A DNA stretch of 64,000 nt from Fasciolopsis buskii (taxonomy: Eukaryota; Platyhelminthes; Trematoda; Plagiorchiida; Fasciolidae). The notes under the pieces are model-generated. The model was given only the letters and a program-made list of their open reading frames with translations. It made no database searches and was not told where the DNA came from. The first letter of the stretch is position 1. Each line of letters begins with the position of its first letter. Below are positions 53,501 to 64,000 of the stretch, one piece after another. A program made the translations under genes and the position numbers. Location of the stretch: contig LUCM01011253.1 in the NCBI GenBank assembly GCA_008360955.1, positions 227,035 to 291,034 of the forward strand. Direction: 5' to 3'.

Positions 53501-56409
53501 CCCAGTGGTATTAACGGCCACACCAGACAGTTCACTAGTTAAAGTTTTCGTACCTTTATGAGTTGTCATGGGCCGGCCACCTAGAATCATCTTCCATATA
53601 CTGCCCACTTCCAGCGTACATCGAGGCGGTCGTTCTGTGGGCATGCGCAAAACAAGTTGTAGTCCAGTGCCGGATCTAAAGATTTATCTCTCGAACACAG
53701 TGCGGTAATTCTAACCCCTGAGTTACTCATAAAATTCCCTCCCCATATTCTACCAGTATTAAGAAAATAGCGGCATTCAAACAACGAAAGTCTTCAAACC
53801 TAATAGGCTGTCAGGAGCTTTGGTTCGGAGAAGCAAAGGAGTACCGACTTCAGTGTTATAATGTACACCCGACCTTTGATGGACAAGAAGACTCTAAGCC
53901 AAAACAACAGATGCCCTAGACTGGTGAACGCCAAACGAGCTTCCTGTATATGCGAAGGTATCTTATCCGACATAGGACCACCACATAAGATGTAAACATA
54001 CAAATAACTAAATTTATTTACCTCAGTGAATTCTTCCTGTGTAGAAATGTGGTTCGGCTTCGAGGCAATTCACTTCTGCAACAAAGTTCCATAATTCAAA
54101 TTTACAAAACGTATTCCAAGCACTGTTTTCTACCTGACCAAATAATGATACAATCGGTTTCACCTAAGGACAGAGGCAATTGTATTATCATTTCAGTGAA
54201 AAAGCTAACAATGAAGGGTGAAAATGGAAAATCCCGACTGGCGGACCCGGATAAAAGATGGCCGTTAGCGGGAAATCGACTTCGGCTGTTCGTATAAAGA
54301 GGTTGAAAAGTGACTTAAATTTCTCTGGGATGCCCTTTAATGAGATGCAGCATCAAAGGATTACACAATCGACTGTGTCGAACGTCACTTTCTTACCAAG
54401 ATAAGCGTGGTTCGTGGGTTTGTTGAAGGTGCAGGTGTATGGTAAAATTTGTTACAGCATGTGGAGTCGGTCAGCACAACAAAGACTGCACAAGAAACCG
54501 GATGGATTTTCACACGTTCACCATTAATGAGTAATAGGTAAACGGCAGTGGATACGGCCGAAAGCAGTTCCGATGCAATGCCTGAAAATTAGTACCTATA
54601 CAACTTTTGCCTATCTATTTACTACCCTCCTTGAAATCTGCAGAATCACCGGTTCACGCCAATACCTAGGAATATTTTATCTTGCACAGGCTACTCTCGA
54701 GAATTCTGCTAACTCGGTTTTAGAAATTTTTCACCCCTCTTGTAGGAGAACTGAGACAAACCATCAGGTTCAGGTGTATTTTGTCTTTTGGGAACATCTA
54801 TAACCATACTCACTTTCTTTATGGAATGAAGACTGGTAACCACTTGCATGAGTTCACCTGCAGCCGTTAGTGGAATTTCCATCGTGGCGGTAGTCCGAAC
54901 AAACTGTTCCCTTAATTGCCCTACCCAAAGCTGCAGCAGATATCTTTTGGAGTGAAACAATTAGTTCTTGAATTGTCTTATCACCCGTTTACTCTCGACC
55001 TCTATGGACCAGTGTTCCTAGTCAGTCAATGAAGGTTGTGACCATTACCACTTTTCCAAGTGGCCACTGTTTATGGTCATTTTCCAAGTTGTGGGTTACC
55101 CGACAATTCATGGATTTGCGCACCACAAAAAGATCGCACTTTCACTTGATGCGACGGCTTGTGTGCCTCTGTGACCCATCCAGCTTCACAATACAGATTA
55201 CCTCAACCCGAGGATCTAATCATGCCTGGAAGGTCAACAGGTGTAGGCCGGACTAAGTAGTGTGCTGGTCCTTCAGGTCGAGGGGTGATTTGAGCTGGCA
55301 ATTCAATGGAAAAATGAGTGAACGAATAATTAAACCCATCAAATGGGCCACACTCAGTCACTCCCGTTGCCTTACGGACAGATTTCTGTTAGAACAAAAG
55401 GCTTCGTTTTGGAACCTTAATCGGCTTCCTATCTAGGGACTCTACTCCCTAGGAGTATTCGTCTAAAAACCTCAGTGAGCAGGACAGACTCAGTAAACTC
55501 CATACTGCACGGGTAGTCGAACAGGGCAACAAAGACCGCGTTGTCCATTGCTTCAAGCAGGTTCGGTGATGATACATATACGCTCGCTCCGAGTTCCCTT
55601 GCTGGGTTAACGACCCGCTACCTTGTGGGTAAGACTTTAGAGACTAGGACTCATGCTAGCCTTCCCAAAGAGAATTCCCTTCTGCGTTGAGGGCAGCCGT
55701 GAGTTATCGACAGTCGTACTATATCCAACAACCTTTTTACAGCAAACTTTAATTTTCGTTCTTTCACTGAAGAGACAATGCATGCTGCACAAATAATTGC
55801 GAATTTATGTGGCGCCAACGTTTGTGTAAGGGAAAGAAATAGATTTTAAGCATTCCTTATGCCTACCACTTCACTTCACTTAGATTCTTTCAATGCCCGC
55901 AAGCTCAGACAGATAGAGCACCTAGGGGTCGTAGATAGAAAAACTGACATAGAAGCTTGCGCATCTCCGAAACATGCATAAAATATTCCGCTTCTGTAAT
56001 CATTCTCCATAGCCCAGATGCATTCTCATTCGCTGTTTGCGTTTCCGGCTATTCGATTTACAGCACTCTTGATCGGACTGGAGTAGGGACCGCTCTGAAG
56101 ATGCGAGTGCAGCGTACACTATTATACTTGATCCCAGTCACCTGTCGTTTGTGTGCACTTTGGTTCTACACGTGTAAATAAGATTCAACTGAAGCGTTCT
56201 TGTTTGTTCGCCATATCCGTGTGAACGTGCATTCAGCAGACATTGTGGCCAGTGCTAATGGTTTTATCGCCCAACTTGGCTGCTTAAGGCTGGCTGGCTG
56301 GATGCCGATTTTCTGTCCCAGTCAATCGGACTGACATCGGAGATATTCCCATCTAAATTTTTTCTGGCTACTGGGCTATGAAAAGTAAAGAGTGGAAAGA
56401 GGTGTTTTA
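47571..56409. other. About 8.8 kb with no recognisable gene
   Basis: Nothing nameable on either strand. The stretch 53.4-55.75 kb is less AT-rich than its surroundings. Its last part (about 55340-55745) holds small hairpins: CTAGGGA/TCCCTAG arms at 55433-55452 and an ACCCGC/GTGGGT pair near 55608-55625. It could be the non-coding end or LTR of a retroelement, but no second copy or flanking duplication was found. Confidence 0.4.
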
Positions 56410-56526
56410 TACATCTTTCGGAGATACGCAAGCTTTTATTTCAAGTGCCCTATCTACGGCACCTAGATGCCCCATGTGTACGAGCGTGCCGGCTTTGAAA
56501 GCAGCTAAGTGAAGCAAAGTCGTAGT
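56410..56526 (-). pseudogene. Ankyrin-repeat-like frame (exon or relic)
   Basis: Within a 114-codon minus-strand frame (56407-56751), the last 39 residues read like one ankyrin repeat. TTLLHLAAFK matches the TPLHLAA first helix, and GHLGAVDRALEIKACVSPKD matches the GHxxAVxxLLxxGADVxxKD second helix and loop. A seven-residue insertion (AGTLVHM) separates the halves. Just upstream, an intron acceptor-like TTTAATGGTAGCAG precedes the block, so a short true exon is possible. The frame ends soon after the repeat. No neighbouring ankyrin repeats were seen in the window. Alternatives are a processed or decayed fragment, or chance. The motif match is good but short. Confidence 0.33.
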
Positions 56527-56529
56527 CTT

Positions 56530-57262
56530 AAGTAATTCATTCTGATTGTTTCTGCTACCATTAAAGCTGACATCAGATAAACTCGTCGAGCCGAAACTTT
56601 TGGCGACACAATGGGTGGTCTCTATTTGGAAGGAACATAAAAAGCAAGACTTCCTGTATGAAGGGCACTGGAAATAAGTTTTGATCGATACTTTGCGGCG
56701 GCCCATACAACTCAAGGAAATTTTCTTTGTAACCCTAAAGGCCTCACCCATAAATCAGTGCATTCTTAACCCGGCTGGAAAAGTCAGATGAGTAGGTAAT
56801 AGCATCTCAAGACATTTTTGAGGGTACACCATGAAGACGGAGTAAATCGAAACCGGTTAACATTTTCATTCTCTTCAATAATGAGCTCTGACAAATATCA
56901 CTTAGCAAGGCAGTCACCATAATACTGGTATTGTTAACTGTCTGCATATAAAGTACTAAATGCAATTCCTCTTAAGAACCTGGAATATTGTGACGTAAGA
57001 ATGTGTATCACCTCAACGCGTCAAGTACTATGGCTTATTGTGTGAATGTGTTACACTAAAAGTAAGTTCGGGAGAATATGTACGACCCTCATAGCTTGTT
57101 CCCAGTTGTTACAAAAAACAGAACTTCGATAATAGGCGAACTAATGTATGTTCCAAATGATTCAACACGCAGGTTCATCGCCCAGATCACCTGAAAGAAA
57201 ATACCGGAGCACGATGCAACTGCATCGTTCTTTCTGGGAATCATCAGCAGGAAATGTCTAAC
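56530..57262. other. No further feature seen
   Basis: The remaining upstream part of the ankyrin-like frame (to 56751) has no motif. The rest is AT-rich sequence with no assignable element. Confidence 0.45.
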
Positions 57263-57352
57263 TAGCCCCGTCCGGGACTGGAACCCGGAACGATTAGTTG
57301 TAATTCGGAAGCATTAATTGTTACGTTAACCCAGCGACCCTAGTGGCCTACT
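57263..57352 (-). repeat. tRNA-like element with intact T arm
   Basis: On the minus strand a perfect T arm (CCGGG, loop TTCCAGT, CCCGG) encloses a good B box (GGTTCCAGTCCC). An A-box-like GGTCGCTGGGTTAACG starts about 50 bases upstream of it. After the T arm comes ACGGGGCTAG, which should be the 3' acceptor strand, but no matching 5' strand is present and the anticodon stem cannot be drawn. It is most likely the head of another SINE or an old tRNA pseudogene. Confidence 0.5.
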
Positions 57353-60300
57353 GATGCAGCTGCCTAAAACACTTGTGATTTAACTGAGTATACTGTACTG
57401 CGCATTAAGTGATTTACCGCGAGGATCACCGAAAAGTAGAGGTTATTAAACAGAGTTGCTCACTTTTATTTCATGTGAAATCAATATATCTAGTGAAATG
57501 ACTTGCTCTGATTTAAAACCAGTCACTGGCTGCATGTGAAGCATACCGCTGTATGCTCATTCGCGTCTGTGGCCGAATTGTTGAAGCATTAACCGAAGGT
57601 AGTCGCCGGTCTGATGTTTTGTTTGACTCGCAGAACGTCTTGCATCCTCTTGGGTTGGATCGCTTAGTCTAGTTCTGGAAGAAGTGTCCATGAAGTGAAC
57701 CCTTCATTTAGGTTTGAGCAACTCGATAGAATCTAGCCCAGAGAGACTTCTGGGATCCTGGTGAATAGCCGATGACCTATGGGCGGAGGATAGAGGTGAT
57801 TTCTTTTGTGGCGGAACACGTTATTCTCGCTGATTGTTTTTGTCCTTCGCCGTGGTTCAGACGATACATGACCTGTGCACATATTAACGAACAATATATA
57901 ATATATAGATTCATACGAGACCATTGATGTTAAACATTTAGATCACTAAAACTTCCCACATCTATGTATACATCCTCGCTTCCAGGTGATGCATCGTATG
58001 TAAAGATATTTTGATTACCTTGATGGAACGCGATTCGAAGTACATCGCCGTGGGTAGAGAGTTTCATTCTCATTTTTTCATCCAAACATGGACTTTGCTT
58101 ATCTGCCACACATACACTGATGCCCGGTATAGTATAGAGATAAGTCTCAAGAAGTGAATATAGAAATGACCTTTGATATAAATTGGCAGTTTACCCACTG
58201 GACAACAAAGAACTTATTTTGAAGCGGGCATTGTGACATAAAATTGCGGTTTGAATGTACATTGCTTAGATTGCGTCCTTTTTCTTCATGGTTTGTCACC
58301 GTTTGCCTAAATCGATTCGAAGATATCTCGGGGATGAGCCGATAAAGTATTTCTCCCAAATGTCATCGAAATATTTACAAACACACACAGGCACATATCT
58401 CCACTACCGAAAACCAAAACAGAACGTTAAAACTGTAGATGGTACTATATCTCATTTTCGTTGCATGCGTGTATGAGTGACGGGAGCAGACGAACTAGAA
58501 TGCACACCAAAAAGACGAACTGATTTTTGTTCAGCTCCGGATGTGATTGAATGTCTGCAAAACATTCGTGTTCGTGAGACAGGAAGACAAAAAGCGCTGA
58601 TAAAGGATTGGGAAATTAAAGATAAACCTGGTATAATGCAATTAAGGACTTGGCGGTCAACATCTCATATACATCGGCTGTAATTAAATGATTTGTATGC
58701 AACTGTACCATTGTGAGAAAAAGATGAGCATATAAAGTGGCTTGTGCAGAGACACGACCATACCTGCGGTTTCATTTTACAACATAATGTTCCGTTTTGC
58801 AAAAGCAAAGTAGGATTTGTCAGTTGTTCAACCTGGATGAGTCAGTTTCAAGGCTGAACGACGGCGTGTACAAATTTGATGTTGATGAGAGGTTGAAGAT
58901 CACGGAAATAGCAGGGCTCGTTAGAACTCGTGAGAAAATCTGGAAGTCAGCTTTATGTGGAATTCGAAAGAAATGAGGTTAAAGAACTACAGCGGGATTT
59001 ACCCGTTGGGGAATGCGAGGAATTAACGAGCTCGTGGAATGTCGGATTCCACAAGCACAAAGGGTTGGAAATTTGGACTGAAACACTTACCGTGGCATGG
59101 AAAGCCCCCTCTGATTTGTGACAGACGCCATCGACGTTTGGCCATGTGGCTCGTTTCAACTAAGTGTTTTGCTATCCCCTAGAAAATGATTTTTCTAGCC
59201 ATTTCGAACTGTGTCCGGTGACACGGTTTTTCCCATTTGTCTGCACCAACAATCACAAGTGAATTTCTTGATAGTTTCTATTGTTACTGTAATCGGGACA
59301 CGAGCAGTTTTCCTAAGAATTGCAATCTTAGGTGGTGTGAATGTTCTTCTGACTACAAATGACAATTATTTCTTAATGGTTGCATAGGGAATGTCCCGTT
59401 TAAATGAGGAAACATCAAAGACGCGTCATCTCACCGTTGATTATATCATGCACTAGGTGTTGGATTTTGAATACTGCCCTCCAAGAATAGTTTCGGACAT
59501 CCATTTTCTAAAACAGCGACCTAAAGTTCCATGTACTTCTCAGTCCGTCTGTTTGAAGCCACGAACTACCTAATCTTGCTGATACGCCATTTCACTGATC
59601 GTCTCCCTTGGCGGAGGAAACTCTTGAATTTGGGTTATTGACTATACCATTTGCATTTAAAAAGAATAATACTATAAAATTTTGGATTCCTGATTACTCT
59701 GTTGAATGAATTATGTAATTGCTACTTTCCTCGTGGAAATCCGTGTCTCATTAATAGTGGATTATGTAATTTGCTCTATGAGGATCAAGAAGATCTCAGC
59801 TAGTAGGAGCTTAGTAGACTACTCACCTTTATTACATACACTTGCCCGTAGAACTTTCGGTAAACAAGTAAATATCTGTTATGTACTTGAAGTAACTTGT
59901 AAACATTTTCCTAACGGAATGTACAGATGCAAATATTTCCTTGTGAAAATGACCGTAAATAGCGCTTAAACTAACAAGGTTGTATTTTAATAATTAGCCT
60001 AGGACAAGCTGCCTTCCTGGGAACACTGTCAAGTGAGAATGTTTCTAACATCCAGGAACAAAATAATCTTTCATAAATTTAGACATGTGAGATGATGATA
60101 CGGCCAACTTACGCGAGAAAATCTTGCTTCGATGGGGCTATTCAAGCATTTCACTCAATCCACTCTTGGAGTGATTGACTATTTCGTAGAAGTGCAGTGA
60201 AATATTTCGTTTCCACTATCCAGTTTGCAACATTTCATTGACCTTCGGTCGATAAACGGTAGTTCTTTTGTAATTAGTGCAGTCTGGACTTGGAGTAATT

Positions 60301-61460
60301 TTAAAACAGAACTAAAACTTTCTGTATATATTCTTCATGATTCATTAGACTGGTACTTGATCTTTTAACTGGTGGAGGGAAAGCCACATTCCTACCCTTT
60401 CTTGGAAGACAAAGAGCTTCCACCGTTTGCTTGGTTATAGATGGAATTGGATTGTGGGCGTGCAATGATACTGCGGCGACAAAAAACTAAACCTCTTTTC
60501 AAGCTAGCCTTCACCCAGCCATGACAGGGACTCTAGATTCTCCTCACGCACTGAAAGGCCCACGCTAGACTAAACTGAAAATTTTGCACTGTTTGTTGTA
60601 TCATGTTTCAAAATACTCCGGAATGTAACAATAAACTTACGATCTAAATGGCTCGCATGCGTGTGGTTTTTAGAACAATGGTTAAATGGAGTAGACGCAG
60701 AACAACACCGGGTGATGGTGTTTAATAGCCCTTCTCTATATATTCGTTGTTAGAAGCATAACTTCCAAGCCGATAGTTTTTGGTTTCATCTGAACTCCAA
60801 GCCTTTAACTTTTGGCAGGCAAAAATCACAGGATATTTCAGTACTCAAACCACATTCTCATCAGCTTCATTCCCAAATCCCCTCTTGTAAAAGGGATCAG
60901 CCGGTTCCCGAGGTAAATTTATGTAATGTTCATTCAATTTTTCAGATGCGGCTGGAGGAATTCGCAACAGAATACAATTCCGATTGAAAGTCATCGGATT
61001 AGGCATATCAGAACATGTTGTCAGTAGAAGCATAATCGACCGATTGAACTGGATTTGGATGTTGGCACTTATCGTTCTGGAGTCCATGAAGCAAAGTACG
61101 GTTGAAGATAAGCGTCTCCATCCAAGACCGTTTGACATACGTTTCTTCTTTTTCTTCATGGCCTATACAAAAGAAAACAGGAGCCTGAGAGTAAGAACAA
61201 GTCGATTTTCTAACTACGGCAATCTATTTAGCATGAGCGTGCCCTTTGGCAATCCGCGCCACATTTGTATTTACTGCTGCTGTCACCTCATCAATTTGCA
61301 GGGTTTGTTTTCAATTTGAGCATCTTTCGTTGCTATTCATTGTTGTATTTAGTGCTGCTCAAGTATTCGCGTGAATTTTCCCCTCGTTTGGATTAAACTG
61401 CGCATATAAATAACGGACTTCCCAATAAACCTAAGAGACATTCGTGCAGTTTCGGGGGCC
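57353..61460. other. About 4.1 kb with no recognisable gene
   Basis: Short unassigned frames only. A plus-strand frame open from 58788 to 58973 (62 codons, no Met start) has balanced, charged sequence but no motif I know. Frames at 58477-58683, 58930-59121 and 60984-61319 are likewise unassigned. Confidence 0.45.
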
Positions 61461-61638
61461 GCTCTTAAGTGCACCCCATCAACCAAAATGCCTGTTCCAT
61501 TTCTGTTCAGTATCAAGATATGCTCTCTGTCCACAAAATTACCGGACCTTTCTCTCGCTCTTCGCTCTCAGACTTCCATTCAGGTGCGGTGGTTGAACCC
61601 ACTAGCTGCGGATGCCCTAATGTCCATCCAAGGCAACG

Positions 61639-61850
61639 ATGTCTGCTGACAGGTTCTGTCCTAAGAAAACCGGGGATATTTTGATCCCATTCATGAATTC
61701 TTACTGGTCAAGAACATCTGAACCAGCTTATTTAGATCTATTGTCTGCTGCTGACTTCCTTGCTATTCAGTGTTATCCGACAAAGGATCACAATTACAGT
61801 GAACCTGTACGCAGCCTCGTTTTGCACACAAACTGGTATTTCATCGTTTT
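61639..61850 (+). pseudogene. Endonuclease C-terminal part of the non-LTR element
   Basis: YLDLLSAADFLAIQCYPTKD (about 61726-61785), followed by HNYSEPVRSLVLHTN, corresponds to the FLDLLxxxxLxQxVxxPTR...LDLVLTN segment that ends APE-type endonucleases of CR1/jockey elements. DILIPFMNSYW just before it fits a damaged LIxGDFNxxxW, so the catalytic DFN motif appears lost. The frame differs from that of the linker and RT start, so at least one frameshift separates them. The endonuclease would nick the target for reverse transcription from the chromosomal 3' end. Confidence 0.65.
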
Positions 61851-61990
61851 GAGATTCTTTTCCATCTTTCCTGGTTATTCATTCTTAAACTTCGTAATTT
61901 TTCTGGAGAAAAAATTCTTCCTCTTCAAAGGTCTCTTTTTCATTCAAGCTGGTGGTTTTCTTTTTGAATCTATAAATAAAAATATGAACC

Positions 61991-63456
61991 ATGTGTAAAT
62001 ACACTCGATCCAATTTTTATGCCTGTTTTCAGCTGGGAACACTTCTTCTCTCTGAAGGCCTTATTAATTTGCACGCACTAAAGACCTTAAGGCGACGGAA
62101 GGAACGCTTCTATAGGTTACCGGATTCCCAGAAGTTTAGATTCCTTTCACCATTAATATCAAAGAAAGTAAAACAAATTAACTGGTAGTATGCAATCCAA
62201 CTCCTGACCAGCTACAACAACAGACGCCTCCGACAAGGAACTTGGCTTTTGTATGGAAAGAAAGCGAAACAAATAAGCCGCGCTGCAGATGTGAAGAGCA
62301 TCAGTCGAGCATGTGATGACTCTTCAGTTTCATGGTTCCCGGATAAATACACTGATGTAACATCCTATTCTAAGGAAGAAATGTTCAAACTCTTTCGCTC
62401 GACCAAACTAACCACAAGTAAAGGTAGTGGCGGCATTTCTTCACTTCCGCTAAAGTACGGCGAGGCGTCACTCACTGATGCATTTATTTCCTTTCTTAAT
62501 ACGTCCTTTTGTAAATACTCCTTTCCCGACTGTTAGAAACCAGTCACTATTGTGCACATCCCCAAATCTAGTAATTTAAGTATTCCAGACAAACGTTTTC
62601 GTCCCGTCGCTCTTATATCATACGGTCGTAAACCAACAGAACGCGCCATCCTGAGTCGTTTGACTTCTATTAGTATACCCAGAGACCCCCCACAGTTTGC
62701 GTACAAATCAAACAGGTCCACTCTGGATACTGTACTCCATGGTTCATAGCACTACCAAATCCTTGGATGCGTCCGCCACGTCTGTCCGATGAGCTTTCTC
62801 ATGGTTTTCCTCTACATTTGGTTTTGTTCTGCGGTCTTTTCTTTTTAACAAACTTGGATAGTTCGGTTATTCTTAAAGTATTTTGCCATGGCTATCAGAC
62901 AGCTTTGCAGACAGAACTAAATTTGCAAGTCTGGAACGAAGCAATGCCCCCCAATGATAAAGAATTCTGGGGTTCTTCAAGCACCTGTCCTCTCTGCTTA
63001 TTCGTTTTCAACATACATCAGCCATCAGCTTGCTAGTTGTCTTGCTCATTTTTTTCAAATTTACAGATGAAATCGCACTCTATCAGTTTTTTTCCTGGAA
63101 GTGAAGATTTCTTGAACTTTTCCAGCAATTTGTCTCATTCATGAATTTCTCTTCGTCCTCACTCAACTCTTAATTAGTCAAAAGGTGTCGAATGTTTGTT
63201 TACTTATTCTTGGTCTGCATACACGGCTGGCCTATATTTCGCTGACGCAAAACCAATCATTAAGATGGATTCCGTCAAGTACTTAGAAATTGCCATTAAA
63301 AATAACTTAAGATGGTCTTCCCACATTTCCAGTTGTGTACGAATCTTTGAAGACTATCATTTTAAACGTTTGAAAAATCCCACTGAACACATTGAGAACA
63401 ACACAACGTGGCGAACAAGCTCGTTTTCAGTTATTCGTATTCATGCCAATACATAA
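61991..63456 (+). pseudogene. Reverse transcriptase of the non-LTR element
   Basis: One frame runs from 61991 to 62749 through a basic linker and the RT N-terminal blocks. These include SYSKEEMFKLFRSTKLTTSK, FRPVALISYGRKPTERAI (62597-62650) and QFAYKSNRSTLDTV (62693-62734). It is broken by TAG at 62186 and TAG at 62534, where a Trp is expected (PDC-stop-KP). The frame then shifts. Motif A reads AFSWFSSTF, with the catalytic Asp replaced by Trp, and is followed by LPWLSDSFADRTKFASL. After another shift, motif B reads SGVLQAPVLSAYSF (for GVPQGSVLSPxLF). Motif C reads FTDEIALY (for YADDIALY, 63060-63083). The final block VKYLEIAIKNNLRWSSHIS lies in a third frame near 63268-63330. The enzyme cannot be active. 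Confidence 0.88.
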
Positions 63457-63554
63457 CATTAAATATGGTCTGGAGATGGTTCAAGGGAAATTGTCCGTTT
63501 GCATTCACATCAGTTCACAGCTCTAAGAATGCGTCTGTGTGTATGTGTAATTGG

Positions 63555-64000
63555 TCAATTTGTCACACGATCAGGTTGTAGACCACTTGTTGGATAATGA
63601 CAATTGGGCCAGGGAAGTTTAAGAGTCTGGACAAATTGTTTCTGAGCGCATAGAGGGGGGTTACACAAACGGATAGATACGGCTTCGGCTGTGTTCAAGA
63701 TGCGACACTTGACAGTTCTTGATTGTCCGCTCCTAACTTTGTAGATGGTGCGAAAAGCACTTGTCACATTCACTGAGTGGTTTGACTCGACAAGGTGTGA
63801 ACACACCGCGCTAGTGATTGCCTTAATTGTTCCTGTGCTCAACCAAGCCGGGAGGTGTTCTCGAACGCGATCGGACAGACGCCTGGTCGTGCGGCCAATA
63901 TACCTGGTCCCACAGGAGCAGGTAAATGAGTACACACAGAATGAGGCTGCAGAATCTGGCAGTCTGTCCTTTAGTTGGAAACACATGATCGGTTTGGATG
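63555..64000 (-). CDS. GIY-YIG endonuclease domain of a Penelope-like element (partial)
   Basis: This is the C-terminal end of a Penelope-like retroelement protein, stopping with TGA at 63557-63555. It stays open to the window edge, so the reverse transcriptase should lie beyond position 64000. Counting from the Met at 63986: VYSF (18-21) is the GIY half, YIG is at 29-31, and RLSDRVREH (36-44) carries the conserved Arg and His. AEAVSIR (100-106) carries the catalytic Glu, and PPLCAQKQFVQTLKLPWP is the usual Penelope-type tail. Cys 23 and Cys 25 between GIY and YIG, with His 64 or His 70, fit the Zn-finger-like CCHH set of Penelope endonucleases. The nuclease nicks target DNA for retrotransposition. 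No stop or frameshift is seen, unlike in every other element here. The Met is internal, not the true start. Confidence 0.92.
   Translation of the reverse strand, partial: SKPIMCFQLKDRLPDSAASFCVYSFTCSCGTRYIGRTTRRLSDRVREHLPAWLSTGTIKAITSAVCSHLVESNHSVNVTSAFRTIYKVRSGQSRTVKCRILNTAEAVSIRLCNPPLCAQKQFVQTLKLPWPNCHYPTSGLQPDRVTN

Larger units (their letters stand above)
61469..63480 (+). mobile_element. Decayed non-LTR retrotransposon (CR1/jockey-like)
   Basis: The segment carries, in order and on one strand, the end of an APE-type endonuclease, the EN-RT linker and a reverse transcriptase. The part before about 61.64 kb is assigned only by position. The reading frame changes at least five times and several stops are present, so the copy is long dead. 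The 5' region and ORF1 are missing or unrecognisable, as is usual for 5'-truncated non-LTR copies. No poly-A or microsatellite tail was seen at the right end, where a Penelope-like element starts about 75 bases further on in the opposite orientation. The CR1/jockey-like placement rests on motif style and needs a tree to settle the clade. Confidence 0.88.

Noticed and set aside
54709..55256. Possible retroelement polyprotein fragment
   Set aside because: Neither strand showed protease, RT, RNase H or integrase motifs in order.
55597..55612. GCTGGGTTAACG resembling the A box of the 57.3 kb tRNA-like element
   Set aside because: The match stops after about 12 bases and no B box follows at tRNA spacing.
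1..64000. CRISPR arrays, bacterial operons or a phage-like module
   Set aside because: No regularly spaced repeats, no ribosome-binding sites and no clustered long open frames. The content is that of an animal genome.

Overview
This window looks like non-genic DNA from an animal nuclear genome, most plausibly a flatworm such as a trematode. It is AT-rich and has no long open frames, no operons, no bacterial ribosome-binding sites and no intact host gene that I can recognise. What can be identified is mobile-element debris: non-LTR retrotransposon, Penelope-like element, Ty3/gypsy remnants, several tRNA-derived SINE-like repeats and microsatellites. The flatworm suggestion rests on this mix and is inference; nothing here is diagnostic of a species.

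Layout. Positions 1-5,500 hold two tRNA-derived SINE-like copies (60-172 and 4732-4825) and, at 5.3-5.5 kb, a degenerate GAT repeat next to a perfect 14-bp inverted repeat. About 5.5-23.2 kb is essentially featureless apart from a 30-bp AT palindrome at 20.6 kb. From 23.3 to 27.4 kb lie two badly decayed stretches that read as a Ty3/gypsy reverse transcriptase and a Ty3/gypsy integrase, in that order and on the same strand. The next 2.5 kb (27.8-29.9 kb) is dense in short repeats: a second copy of the first SINE family, a GT microsatellite, a tRNA-like element and an inverted second copy of the second SINE family.

From 30 to 56 kb I see no recognisable gene. The one clear structure is a pair of diverged direct repeats (40.34-40.57 and 47.43-47.57 kb). 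On the minus strand part of this pair looks conserved at protein level. An ankyrin-like frame on the minus strand at 56.4-56.5 kb is the only candidate trace of a host gene. A tRNA-like element follows at 57.3 kb.

The right end is the best supported part. Positions 61.6-63.5 kb hold a frameshifted, stop-ridden non-LTR retrotransposon (CR1/jockey-like) with endonuclease, linker and reverse transcriptase in the right order. Running towards it from the window edge on the other strand is an uninterrupted GIY-YIG endonuclease domain of a Penelope-like element (63.56-64.0 kb). Its open frame suggests a much younger insertion than its neighbour.

The elements do not form a pathway. They are layers of independent insertions of different ages, in what is probably an intergenic region or a very long intron.
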